Below are positions 1-10,486 of a stretch of DNA of 64,000 nt, piece after piece. The notes under the pieces were generated by a model. The model saw nothing but the letters and a program-made list of their open reading frames with translations. It made no database searches and was not told the DNA's origin. Position numbers and translations under genes: made by a program. This DNA comes from Paratinospora sagittata (Eukaryota; Streptophyta; Magnoliopsida; Ranunculales; Menispermaceae), in contig CM069597.1 of assembly GCA_035771175.1 (NCBI GenBank), positions 9,149,001 through 9,213,000 of the forward strand, in the 5' to 3' direction. Position 1 is the first letter of the stretch. Each line of letters starts with the position of its first letter.

Positions 1-1
1 G

Positions 2-484
2 TTGCATCCTGAACCCATAGTCATCACAATCCATGTCACATCACCATTAAGATCTAGTATTGACGTGAATTTGCAGTGTTCTCGATGTAAACTTCGAATG
101 TCAGAACATATATTTTGTGCAGATCTCTTTGTGATGGACATTGAAGACTTTGACATCATCCTCGGCATGGACTGGCTCGCACCACTGAAAGCAAAGATCA
201 ATTGGTTTGAAAAAGCAAGTTCAGTTATCCTTGCCTACTGGGCAGTTTGTCAAGATTCAGGGAATGAGGAAATGAATACACAACTCGACTGCTGTACTTC
301 TCAAGGCACAACACTGTACCCTCTCCTATCCCTTGGTGATGACAATGAATCACCAGCGCTGTACCTTCTCGAAGTACATGATGTCCCGGTAATATCTGAA
401 TTCCCAACGATTTTTCTAAACGACCTTCTTGGTCTACCTTCGGTTAGAAAATTGATTTTGAGATCAAACTCATACCTGGGATAG
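2..484 (+). pseudogene. Ty3/gypsy chromovirus pol: retropepsin C-terminal part
   Basis: This is the left end of a decayed Ty3/gypsy pol that starts outside the window. The frame carries the signature DFDIILGMDWLAP (about residues 47-59), which in plant gypsy elements lies near the end of the aspartic protease; the family's catalytic D-S/T-G motif would be further left. A linker follows (VPVISEFPTIF and DLLGLPSVR) that leads to reverse transcriptase in this family. The frame closes with TAG at 484, but the RT-type peptide resumes at once in another frame (around 487-560), so the stop reflects decay. The protease would process Gag-Pol in the virus-like particle; this copy cannot. Confidence 0.85.
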
Positions 485-486
485 GG

Positions 487-1290
487 CCTATCTCAATTCC
501 ACCATACAGAATGTCCAATGTCGAGTTGGTTGAGTTGGACAAACAACTGAAGGAATTGGAGAGTAATGTCTTCATCAGGAAAAATTCATCACCCTGGGGC
601 ACTCCAGTTCAATTTCTTCGCTAAAAGGATGGTTCGTTATGACTTTCCATCGACTATCGCGAGTTGAATAACGTCACCATCAAGAACAGACATCCACTAC
701 CCAGGATCGATGACTTGTTCGACCAACTTAGAGATATCAAATACTTTTTTAAGATTGGTTTAAGATTCGGTTATCATCAACTCTGGATCAAAAAGTCGGA
801 CATTACCAAGACGACATTTAGAACTCGATACGGTCATTACAAGTTCTTGGTCACACCGTTCGGTCTAACAAATGCACCTACTGCATTCATGAATTTGATG
901 AACGGCATCTTCATGCTATATTTAGATCAATTCGTGGTGTTCTTTGTAGATGATATCATGATATATTCCTCAACTAAGGAAGACCATAAGATACACCTAA
1001 GGATTTTCCTCCAGACTTGAAGAAGCCACCAATTGTATGCAAAGTTGAGTAAGTGCGAATTTTGGGCAAAGTGAGTTCAATTCCTAGGTCATGTGGTTTC
1101 AGGCAATGGCATTGAGGTGGATCCTTCAAAGGTTGAAGCGATTTTAAAATGGAAGCAGCCTACCACTGAAACTCGAATTTGGAGTTTTCTTGGTTTGGCT
1201 GGCTATTACAGACGATTCATCAAGAACTTCTCCAAGATTGCTGAACCTATGACGAAGCTCACTCGGAAAGATATTCGATTCATTTAGAAT
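487..1290 (+). pseudogene. Ty3/gypsy reverse transcriptase remnant
   Basis: The peptide reads through the classical gypsy RT blocks in order: LDKQLKELE and SSPWGTPV near 530-610, DYRELN-type and [14 protein letters not shown] near 645-730, [11 protein letters not shown] near 770, [20 protein letters not shown] near 825-885, and the catalytic box FVDDIMIYS near 944-970. The thumb segment [14 protein letters not shown] is near 1,192. It copied the element RNA in the particle. Breaks include an in-frame stop near 622, a stop at 1,018-1,020 and frame changes before 1,093. The polymerase aspartates are still visible, but the frame is not continuous. Confidence 0.9.
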
Positions 1291-1299
1291 CCCGCCTGT

Positions 1300-1872
1300 G
1301 AATCTTCATTTTAGGAATTGAAGAAGTGCCTCACGACGACACCGGTACTAATCACTCCACGAAATGGAGTTAGATTTTCACTATACACCGATGCCTCTCT
1401 CCAAGGCTTAGTAGTACTAATGCAAGAAGGCCAAGTTGTTGCATATGCTTCGAGGCAACTGAAGATTCATGAGGGTAATTACCCAACGCATGACTTGGAA
1501 CTTGCAGCTGTCGTATTAGCACTGAAGTTATGGCGTCATTACTTATATGGTGAACGGTTTAAGGTTTTCTCGGATCACAAGAGTCTTAAGTACATCTACA
1601 CTCAGAGAGACCTAAACCTCCACCAAAGACGATGGTTGAGATTCTTGAAAGATTATGACTTTCAACTCCAGTACCATCCCGGTATGGCCAATGTTGTTGC
1701 AGATGCCCTAAGTAGAAAATATTATGCTGCTTGCACTCTTAACTTCGAGACGGGGAAGTTGGCTACAGATATGGAGAATTTTAACCTACAACTGATTAAG
1801 GAGGAAGGAAGATCACGACTTTCTCAATTTCCAGCCAACTTTGAGTTGGTTCGAAAGATTTCAGCAGCATAG
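1300..1872 (+). pseudogene. Ty3/gypsy RNase H remnant
   Basis: The RNase H block following RT is well kept: [10 protein letters not shown] with the first catalytic Asp, VAYASRQLK, the block [19 protein letters not shown] with the catalytic Glu, [10 protein letters not shown] with the second Asp, and [15 protein letters not shown] at the end, the tether that leads to integrase in this family. The frame from 1,318 to 1,870 is open, so this is the best preserved part of the element. It would degrade the RNA of the RNA/DNA hybrid. It is unlikely to be made because the upstream frame is broken. Confidence 0.9.
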
Positions 1873-1994
1873 GCCAACGACCTTATGTTAATGGAGAAAC
1901 GAGAACTTCTACTCAGCGGATAGGACCTTCCTCACTGGTCGGTCTCTGAAGACGGGGCCGTTTTCTACAAAAAAACACCTCTGTCTGCCGAACG

Positions 1995-3285
1995 ATTCTG
2001 AGGTTCAAAAAGAAGTGCTCAGTGAAATGCATTGTTCGAGGTTCACTATGAATCCTGAGGGAGACAAGATGTACAAGGATGTCAAGCGACAATTCTGATT
2101 TTCTGGAATGAAGAAGGTGATTGTAGACTTCGTTGCTCGATGTCTCGTTTGCCAGCAAGTAAAGGCAGAACGCAGACTTCCCTCTGGACTTCTCCAGCCT
2201 TTACCTATTAGAGAATAGAAGTGAGAGAACATTACAATGAATTTTGTTATAGCCTTGCCTCGAAATAATAAAGGGTAAGATGTTATCTTGGTTATCATTG
2301 ACTGACTTACAAAGTCTGCACACTTTTTGCCAGTAAAGTTCACAAATAACCCCTCCAAGCTTGCCGAATTTTATGAAAGAGAGATCGTACACCTCCATGC
2401 CAGACCACTCACGATCGTCTCTGATCAAGACCCTCAATTCACATCAAAATTTTGGCAAAGCTTTCAGAGTAGAATGAGCTTCAGGATCACCATGAGCATA
2501 ACCTTTCACCCTTAAATTAACGGACAGTCAAAGCGTCTTATCCTGATCTTGGAAGACATGTTACGTTGTTGCATTTTTGATTTTCATGACGAATGGGCAA
2601 AACACTTACATTTGGCTGAGTTTGCATACAACGACAGCTACCAAACTAGTATCAGCATGGCACCATACGAGACTCTCTATTGTTGCCCTTGCACATCTCT
2701 GGTATGTTGGTTAGATATGGCAAATCGACCGTAGTTGGGGCCTGAACTAGTTCAAGAAACTTCGGAGAAGATCACACTAGTAAAGGAGCGACTTCGTGTA
2801 ACACAAAGTCGCCAGAAGAGCTATGCTGACAAGCATAGACAACATCTAGAATTTGACAAAGGGGACTTGGTTTTTCTAAAAGTTCAGCCTACAAGAAGTG
2901 TCAAACACTTTGGGATCAAAGGAAATCTCTCCTCACGGGATATCGGTCCATTTCAGATCATTGAACGTATTGGCAAACTAGCATATCATCTATCCCTTCT
3001 ATCATCCATGTCTAAGGTTCATGACGTTTTTCATGTATCCATGCTTTGAAAGTATCGTCCTGATCCTTCGCATATTATCCCTCTGGTCGAGGTTCGGGTT
3101 GAAGAAGGAAATAAGTATCAGGAAAGAGCGATATAGATTCTGGATACAAAAACTCAAGAACTAAGGTGACGTAGCATACCACTTGTAAAGGTGCTCTGTG
3201 ATCACCACGGAGTAGAGGAAGCAACATGGGAACTAGAAGAAACAATTAAACTGAAATACCCTAAATTGTTTTCTATTAATAATTG
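1995..3285 (+). pseudogene. Chromovirus integrase with chromodomain-like tail, broken
   Basis: Zinc-binding region: a CLVCQQVKAE peptide near 2,135-2,170. Core: VILVIID followed by a TGA in place of the usual Arg and then LTKSAHF (near 2,280-2,330); SDQDPQFTSKFW with the second Asp near 2,420; and GQSKR near 2,523, where the family has GQSER or GQTER. The last catalytic Glu is therefore Lys, a loss-of-function change. C-terminal core: LRVTQSRQKSYADKHRQ (2,791 on) and GPFQIIERIGKLAYHLSL. From about 3,056 the YRPDPSHIIPL and VEEATWELEE peptides match the chromodomain-like C terminus of plant Tekay/Del-type chromoviruses, which guides insertion to heterochromatin. Several stops and frameshifts are present. 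Confidence 0.85.
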
Positions 3286-3889
3286 ATGATGTGATGCATT
3301 GTACTTTTCACTTATCAATAAAATGATGGAACTTTGTTTATAATATCTTAATATATTCTTTCATTTAAATAACTATGCAGATGTCTAAAAATAATACCGA
3401 TGGAGGTAATGATGCACACACGCAATGGCCTCTTTGGCAACTTGTGGCAACTCCTTCAGGATCTGAGTCAAGCCACAACTAATTTGCATCACCAACTCCA
3501 TCGCCCCACAGACAACGATTCTTATCGCTAGAGCGTGCATGAATTTTTCGTAACTATTTTTTCCCAAAACAAATCCAGTGCTCTCATCCTGGCAAGATCT
3601 CTTACCAAAATTGCCAGGGGGCCGGATTCGGACAACCTACCTCCCTTGAAACGCTGCAACTTGCAGAGCCCTACGCCACCATCTGTGAGGCAGATTTTGG
3701 AACCTTCTAAAGATGAATCCGACTCCATTTGCTCTCCATTGTTTGATGATATAAAGGATTCCACCGGCCACAGTGCTATTCAGGGGCCTTACAGGTACTA
3801 CTCTGATCTTTCGAGTAATGACAACGACGGTGAATCCCATGCAAACAACAATCATCACTACACAGACTAAATTTCGAGGGAAAAATCCT
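3286..3889 (+). other. Chromovirus spacer between pol and PPT
   Basis: About 600 bases between the integrase tail and the polypurine tract. A 111-residue open frame (3,535-3,870) begins HEFFVTIFSQNKSS and ends in an Asp/Asn/His-rich tail. I do not recognise it. It could be a leftover extra ORF or chance; the frame is closed upstream by a stop at 3,532. Confidence 0.4.
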
Positions 3890-3905
3890 TTTGAGGGGGG
3901 TAAAG
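3890..3905 (+). promoter_or_regulatory. Polypurine tract of the chromovirus
   Basis: A purine run (ttttgaggggggtaaag) lies directly before TGTAATACCC, the start of the 3' LTR. It would prime plus-strand DNA synthesis. It fixes the element orientation as plus. Confidence 0.7.
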
Positions 3906-4512
3906 TGTAATACCCTAGGATTGCACACAAAAAATAAAAAAAAATTAGAACTTCGGGCACCTTTTTTGCTGTAAAAAAAGCGTTCCCCCCTCATTTTCAC
4001 ACAAAGTCTCTTGCTTTTTGTATTTTTTTTCTCTCTCACTCTTCTTGAGTTTTTCTCTTCTTTCTTGAGACTATATTTTTTAGACTCTCTTTTCAAGAAT
4101 CTATTTGCGGTGCAACGTGGTTCTGCTCAGGGGAAGACGTCAGTTCTAGAAGGAGTTATTATCTGAAGGTGGGGAACGAAACATATGTCTGTCTGTCTTA
4201 TAACTTTTATTAAAGTTTACATTCATTTATCATTATGTTTACTGTTCATTTATGTTGGTCCCACCCAAGATGGGGGTGAATTGGGTGCAATGGTCAATTT
4301 TAAAAATGTTCTTCCAGTAACTTAAGTGATTTACATAAGTTAATTGGAACATGATGCAAATTAGAACACAGGCTAAAATGCAAGCGTTTGACACACAGAT
4401 TTAAAGTGGTTCAGCCAAGCCTACGTCCATTACCTAATCTCCCGATTAGGATTTACTTAATCCACTAACTGATTCTCTTACGGGTGAGAACCAAACCGTT
4501 ACAATTGCCTTT

Positions 4513-4934
4513 TTCAGGTTAAAGACAAACCTATCCTTTCACGGGCTAAGGATGAACCATTTTCCTTTTTTCGAGATTAGGAAAAACCCATGTTCCTTTC
4601 CTGGCTAAGAAAGAACCGTGATCCTTTTGCGGGATAAGGATCAACCTGTTTCTCTTTTTAGGCTGAGAGATAACCTATCATTTTTAAGGTTAAAGACACA
4701 CCTACCCTTTTACTGGATAAGGATGAACTGATTCTCTTTTAAAGGCTGAGAAATAACTTATCATTTTTAAGGTTAAGGACACACCTACCCTTTTACTGGA
4801 TGAGAATGAACCAATTCTCTTTTAAAGGCTGAGAAATAACCTATCTTTCTTAAGGTTAAGGACACACCTACCCTTTTGCAGGATGAGGATGAACTGGTTC
4901 TCTTTTAAAGGCTGAGAGATAACTTATATGATTT
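4513..4934 (+). repeat. 83-bp tandem repeats in the solo LTR
   Basis: Three clear units start at 4,686, 4,769 and 4,852, a period of exactly 83 bp, each opening AAGGTTAAGGACACACC and holding GGCTGAGA. Upstream, from about 4,513, more degenerate units repeat the same 'reword' of pyrimidine tract, then GGNTAAGGATGAACC. Confidence 0.85.
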
Positions 4935-6007
4935 CAATCCTGAAATCATCAAGTGAACTACTTTCACTTGTCCTGGTTGTTTCAATCCAAAAACACACGA
5001 TCATTACAACACTAAGATGTTGGGTGGTTCTAACACAGTAGAATACTTTACATTAAGCACAATACATAGCATTACAAAGATATGAAATATGAAATAGGTA
5101 ATGCTAAGTTGAAATACACTTTCTGTCTTTTGCCTTTCAATGTTCAGTATTGCTCAAGTGCAGTTTCCAAAAGCATGAATGATATGATATGAAAATTAGT
5201 GCTTTATCAAAAGATAAAATATACCAAACAAATATTGACGTTAAAAACAGAGGACTGGTGTAAATCAAAGACACAGTCAATTTTCAAAATAGACATAGAA
5301 TATATGTATGAAAAATTCTGGTTCAACGATCAGTAGTTTAATGCAACCACTGATATAGTTCAATACAATACTTAAGATATCAAATTAAGTACGACTGTAG
5401 ATCTTGAACTATTTCTCAAATTCTGTCATCAGCAAATATGATACCAAATGTGAATCAGTGCTGAAAATTTGAGTTGATACCAATATAAAAACAGATTTTC
5501 AAATATAGAAATATATTTGAAACTCAATATGAAAATCGTACAGGTATCAGTGAAAAATACTTTGAAAGATTAGAAAAATGGAATTTATTTTGACACAGAC
5601 TTACTTTCAAAAAGTATTGGCACAACACAAAGTGATTGGCAAGTTGTTTGACCCCAAGTGCTGGTATTTATAGACTTAGAGGATCATAGCCATTATACAC
5701 TTGAATTTCAAATTCAAGATGAACGTTGAGACTCAACGGCTAGAGTGGTATATGAAAATGACATCTGCAATTTTTATACACATTCTGGTTCTTTTTAGAT
5801 AACATGAATAAGGAGAATTTCAGGATACCCCGATTCATGCATCAGAGAAGATCTCTGATTCATCTGAAAAGTTCTTGTGTAGATATTTGTTTTGAAAAGC
5901 AAATCGATATGGTGTACGTGTCAGACCAGTGACCATAGTTGAATTAGCGACCTGATTCCGTAATCAGTGTCCTGACACATAATGTCAACTTTGTCGTTTT
6001 GTTCCTT

Positions 6008-6660
6008 GAGGGCACTTATTACGTATAAGCGCCCTACTGAACACTTAAGTGAGGGCGCTACTAACTCGTAAGCGTCCTGACTTACTTATAACTTTAAACG
6101 ACTTAAACCTTGAGGTCACTAATGCACAGTTAGGGTCCTGCTATGTTTTAAAACTATTAAGTGCATGAGGGCGCTACTATTCGAGTAAGCGTCCTGCCTT
6201 TAAAACATAAAACAAAACATGAGGGCGCTGCATTACGTAAGCGTCCTACTAGATAAAAACATAACATGAGGGTGCTACTACTATGTAAGCGTCCTGCAAG
6301 TTAAGACATTTAAAAAACACACTGAAGGACAATCAGTGCCCTGAAAGTTATTAAGTTGATTTCCAAAAGTGAGGACGCTCATATCCAGTAAACGTCCGGA
6401 TAGTTTAATCAACTTATAATCATCAGCGTCCTTAAAGAAACATTCTTTGAAGAACTTTTGAAAGATCTTTCAGTAAGCTGATGCTGAGTGAGCTTCCTGA
6501 CAACTTCAAAGGTTGACAAACATAGAGGACCGCTACTATACAAGTAAGCGTCCTGATTAATCAGTTCATTTCAACCTTGAGCGTTATCGGAGTCTTAATG
6601 ACCTATCAGCGTCCTGACTTAACAAGTTCAGGAGAGCGCTGCTATTTCATTAGCGTCCTG
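6008..6660 (+). repeat. Array of repeated short hairpins in the solo LTR
   Basis: About ten copies of a unit GAGGGCGCT, 8-14 variable bases, then AGCGTCCTG recur at irregular spacing. Clear copies are at 6,008-6,035, 6,051-6,079, 6,112-6,140, 6,167-6,196, 6,221-6,248, 6,268-6,296, 6,371-6,399, 6,525-6,555 and 6,631-6,660. The two arms pair (AGGGCGCT with AGCGTCCT, one G-T pair), so each unit can fold as an 8-bp stem. Spacers between the units are AT-rich and not alike. Confidence 0.8.
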
Positions 6661-8370
6661 AAAGACTCTTTGAACAATTTTTACTCATGATAAATATTCG
6701 ATAAATGCGAATAAAAACTCGGTATATTTCAAATTAAATGTATAGTATTAAATCATTTGAAATATAGTTAAAAATGTGAAATCAAAACATGCAGGTTTAG
6801 AAAACATATGATAATGATATATGCATGGTTTTGAAAAACATTTTGAGCAATAACGATCAGAGAAAGATATACCTTAATTTTCTTGTGTATTTCTCATATT
6901 TCTTGATCGGTATTTTCAACTTTTCATTGTGACTTCTTTACTGATCTTTGAGCTGGAGATGACTTTGAACGTTGATCGAAAGATGTTGTCACGAAGCTTG
7001 ATCAAACCGCTCTTTGATTTATGATGCGATCATTGGAGTCTTTTCACGACTTATATGTCTTTGTTTTCCTTTGATCGAATCATTCATGCGAGATGATCTT
7101 GTCATTAGGATATGATCATTGAAGTCCGTAAGTTGAAACGATCTTGACCGTTGGATATGAGCTTTGAGTTCCTTGATCGAGTCGTTCCTTGGCTTTTTGC
7201 TTTTCTTTTGGTGCAGAGATAAATTCTTAAAAAAATGCTCGTTAGCACCGAAAAATACTTTGTCTGTGATCATCAAAATATACTTCATCAAGTATACTTT
7301 AGGGATGTGCTAAGGATGAACCATATACGTTAACAATTTACACTGCATTATTACGTATAATGTTCATACCTGTCATACTTATGCTTATATATTTGGAGTT
7401 CATGTATTACACTGTTACTATGCCGGATTAGTGGTCAATCTGACTTAACCACACATTGTCTTGTCCTCAGTAACTTTAAATAGTGAACGGGAGGCAGCAT
7501 TCTGCTCTAGACTATTGGTACTTAAGTAGACCTCGTGTTTCACCTCTCAAACTGGAGACTGATCTAGTTGGTCTTATTTGAAAGCTATTAGCTTGTACAA
7601 GTGATATTGAACATCCTAACTTTACACGTGGTGATACTGACCTGATAAGAATCACCAGAAGTTGTCAAATCCTGTCTAATTTTAGTAAAGACCGGACCTG
7701 CTCATGCATTGCCATCATACATAAACACCACCTAGGTACGTAAGTGGTTTATGATCCACAAAATATTTAGAAGCAATGCTCACTATTATTGATATTTCTC
7801 TAAAAAAGGACGTACAATGAGAACCTAGGTTTACCTGAGAATGGACATTTGTACCTGAATCCAGGGCGTCGTTCCTGAGGAGGGACGTACAATGAGAACC
7901 CGGCTACACCTGGGGATGGACATCAGTACGTGAACTCAGGCGGCGTACAATCATAGAACCATTATGAGACGGTGTCATGCATACATACATGTTGTATTGA
8001 TTATGATGCTATGATGTGTTTATGTGATATTTGATTATGAAGTTTCCTTTATTAATTGTTATATTCACGAACTATTTTACCCACTGGGCGAGTAGTTTAC
8101 CCCGTTGTTATCCAATTTTTCTCAAGAGATTAGGGTAGACTGGGTGCAGGTTTTTGGGCCCACATTTTGTAACCCTTTGTTTATTCATTGGGGATTTTGG
8201 GAGGACATTCCCTTTACTATTTTATGCACAAAAATATATTCTGAAATTTATATAATAAGATTTGTACTCAATTGTGTTCCTGCACACTCGGTTATTGTTA
8301 TAATGCATTCGCACCACGTCCGTGAGTGTTCCGTCGGTTTAGGCGCTTCTGGGCGGGGTGTGACAAAGTG

Positions 8371-8575
8371 ATTACTTAATCCTTGATATTCATCAAAATA
8401 TAACAAAAAATCACCAATATAGTATGATAAAGTTTGTGAAATAGTTGGATACAAGCAAAAATCCAACTATTACTAAATCTTTAATATTCATCAAAATATG
8501 ACAAAAAATCATCAACACAATATGATAAAGTTTGTAAAATAGTTGGATACAAACAGAAATCCAACTATCTTTTCA
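8371..8575 (+). repeat. 98-bp tandem repeat
   Basis: Two units start near 8,371 (ATTACTTAATCCTTGATATT) and 8,469 (ATTACTAAATCTTTAATATT) and stay alike through CCAACTAT. They directly follow the chromovirus LTR and may be subterminal repeats of the CACTA element whose coding remains follow. Confidence 0.7.
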
Positions 8576-8899
8576 TCAAAATGAAGTCATAGTTAAAATA
8601 AGTTTATCATCAAAATGAATTCATAAATGAACATCTTCATCATAATATTGTGGCCTTCATTTATCATCCTGCTCTGCAAAAAAAAAAAAAAAGAGTCAAC
8701 ATCTCTATTTATATTTTGTCAAAAAGTAATGTACAAAACATACGTTTTAGTTTAACTTTTGTGAAATAAGAGATTAGATAAAACAATAATTACCATCACT
8801 ATACAAGTATGGACCATAGAGTAAAGCCATGCTTAAATAAAAATAAAGTTGCTAGCACTTTAAGGGTCTAGTTCTTCTCAACAATTAACAAGTTGATTA

Positions 8900-9373
8900 A
8901 TAATCAAGTGTCTCTTACTTTACTGCACTAATCTTTTTAATACTCATGGAACCAAATGGATTGAATCCATTAGTTGCTGGACCAAGCCGTATATTTCTAC
9001 AATCACTAGCAAACCACTCATACTGAGAATCAAAATCTTTCCACACAACTGAGTCAGTAGGGTGCTTTATAACTCCAGGTGTTGATATGTGCTTCTCGTG
9101 ATGTCATCTCATATCCTCAGCAGTATATTGAGATAAGTACAAATGTTGTAGTCTTAGGGTGATTGGAAAATAATGCATTACCTTTATGTCATTAGTCGAC
9201 CTCCATTGACTCTCACCACAAATCAAACAAGACTCATCATTCTTATGTTCATTCCAGAACAATGCACAACCATACTTACAAGCATGAATAGAAGGATACC
9301 CTAACCCCAAATCTCGAAGCATGTTCTTCGCATAATAATATGAATCAGGGATATTTGATCCATCTGATAACAC
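8900..9373 (-). pseudogene. CACTA (CMC/EnSpm) TNP2-like transposase fragment
   Basis: Read from 9,373 down, the frame has YAKNMLRDLGLGYPSIHACK, NDESCLICGESQWR, then a region ending AEDMR. This is the opening of the TNP2-like transposase (Transposase_21 family) of plant CACTA elements. After AEDMR the family has Trp; here a TGA stands in place of TGG, and the same frame continues with HHEKHISTPGVIKHPTDSVV and RNIRLGPATNGFNPFG down to about 8,940. The catalytic DDE part is not visible, so the 3' half is missing, cut off toward the chromovirus LTR. Confidence 0.85.
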
Positions 9374-9684
9374 TTCTTTTATGACTCAAACAACATGGTA
9401 AATGACTTATTACTCCAATGGTTAATTACTTTCAAATGTATAAGTTTAACAATGAAAGATAAGACAGAGTACTTTGCATAGCCTGGGTACAATTCACGTT
9501 GAACATCATTCAACAGATTGTGAAAATTAGCATTTGTGTACTCCTCATTGTTTTCTCCAGAATTTTGAACTTCACCTCTTTCATCATTGATAAAGTCTTG
9601 ATTAAACCCACCAACCTAGATGTCTTGTAACAACTCACTCATTTCATTGTCTTCATTATCAGATGAACTCAAAGGCTCTTCTTC
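9374..9684 (-). pseudogene. CACTA transposase linker, degenerate
   Basis: Between the two recognisable transposase blocks, the minus strand still gives peptides such as LNDVQRELYPGYAKYSVLSF and KLIHLKVINHW, typical of the linker, broken by stops (for instance near 9,686 and 9,617). Confidence 0.6.
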
Positions 9685-9964
9685 TCAAATTACATCTTGG
9701 TGATTATCACGCAAGTACTCCCTTAGATTAGGTTCTTCTCCATGATGGATCCAACATGTATAGGTCCTTGACATCCCATAAAAGTATAGGTGGGATTCAA
9801 CTTCATTAAGTGAACGTACACATGTATTTAGACAATCTCTACAGGGGCAACAAATTTTATCTTCAATTCCCATATGGTTTGTAGCAAATGCAAGAAAAGC
9901 TTTAACCCCATTAAAATATTGCTTACTATCCCTATTTGGTATAGTAATCCAGTTCTTATCCATC
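9685..9964 (-). pseudogene. CACTA transposase-associated N-terminal domain
   Basis: The likely start is the Met of MDKNWITIPNR at about 9,962; the frame is open further upstream, but that extension does not look like the family. The domain (Transpos_assoc type) shows KAFLAFATNHMG, a CPCRDCLN cysteine motif, SHLYFYGMSRTYTCWIHHGE, then acidic residues. In complete CACTA elements it precedes TNP2 in one protein, as here. A 24-bp piece of its start (9,941-9,964) is repeated at 10,055-10,078. Confidence 0.8.
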
Positions 9965-10486
9965 AGTTGGTCTCTAAACTCTCTACAAATGACACAAGGT
10001 AAAACACACTTCATAAGAAACTAAATCAAGGTTTTCAACTTCAATTATATGGGAATAGTAATCCAGTTCTTATCCATCCTATAATATATATTTTATACTG
10101 AAGATTGTTGCCAACTAATGGCTCCATTTCCATAGAAACTTCGGCAACATCTCCCCTTGGTTCTCCAAGTACACAAGGTGATTACATCAATATATGGAAC
10201 AATATTACATAGGCAACAAACTACAATATAAAAAAGTATATTCTAAGACCATCCAATATGTATTTCGATGACTCAAGTGTAAATATTAGATGTGAACGTT
10301 TAGTTCATTATTGGCCAAGTGAGTTAAGCAATAAATAACATAAAGTCATGCTTAAACGGGTCTACAGTCAAAATCATGATGTATTTCAAGAAAAATATGT
10401 GTATCTGAATCCATCATTTTTCATAGTTATATATATATATCTAATATTAAATAATAGCTCATAATAATGGAATTTCCCACACACAT
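9965..10486 (-). mobile_element. CACTA 5' non-coding region, left of the solo LTR
   Basis: AT-rich sequence upstream of the transposase start, with a repeat of 24 bp from its first codons (10,055-10,078). No gene seen. It is interrupted at 10,487 by a solo LTR and probably resumes at 13,238. Confidence 0.5.

Larger units (their letters stand above)
4253..7335 (+). mobile_element. 3.08-kb solo LTR, TSD ATTTA
   Basis: The segment begins TGTTGGTCCC and ends CGTTAACA, so TGTT and AACA are inverted. It is flanked by identical 5-bp ATTTA (4,248-4,252 and 7,336-7,340). No gag-pol frame, PBS, PPT or second LTR lies inside. The opening GGGGGTGAATTGGGTGC and the GTGGTTCAGCCAAGCC stretch near 4,407 resemble the long LTRs of copia SIRE/Maximus-type elements; that family link is from memory and uncertain. 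A solo LTR forms by recombination between the two LTRs of one element. It holds two arrays described separately. Confidence 0.85.
3906..8365 (+). mobile_element. 3' LTR of the chromovirus, split by a solo LTR
   Basis: The LTR starts TGTAATACCC right after the PPT and ends GGGGTGTGACA at 8,365. Removing the inserted solo LTR (4,253-7,335) and one copy of its 5-bp duplication leaves about 1.37 kb, a normal size for this group. Near the 3' end it has the module shared by other LTRs here (CCCACTGGGCGAG near 8,079). It contains a near-tandem repeat of about 76 bp (7,806 and 7,882 onward, both with GGACGTACAATGAGAACC). The 5' LTR is outside the window, so the target duplication of the full element cannot be checked. 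Confidence 0.75.

Noticed and set aside
3535..3870. Extra gene between pol and the 3' LTR of the chromovirus
   Set aside because: No family text is recognised, the frame is short and closed upstream by a stop; kept only as spacer.
6008..6660. CRISPR-like look of the hairpin array
   Set aside because: Spacing is irregular, spacers are AT-rich and unlike, and the host is a plant nuclear genome with no cas genes; the repeats lie inside an LTR.
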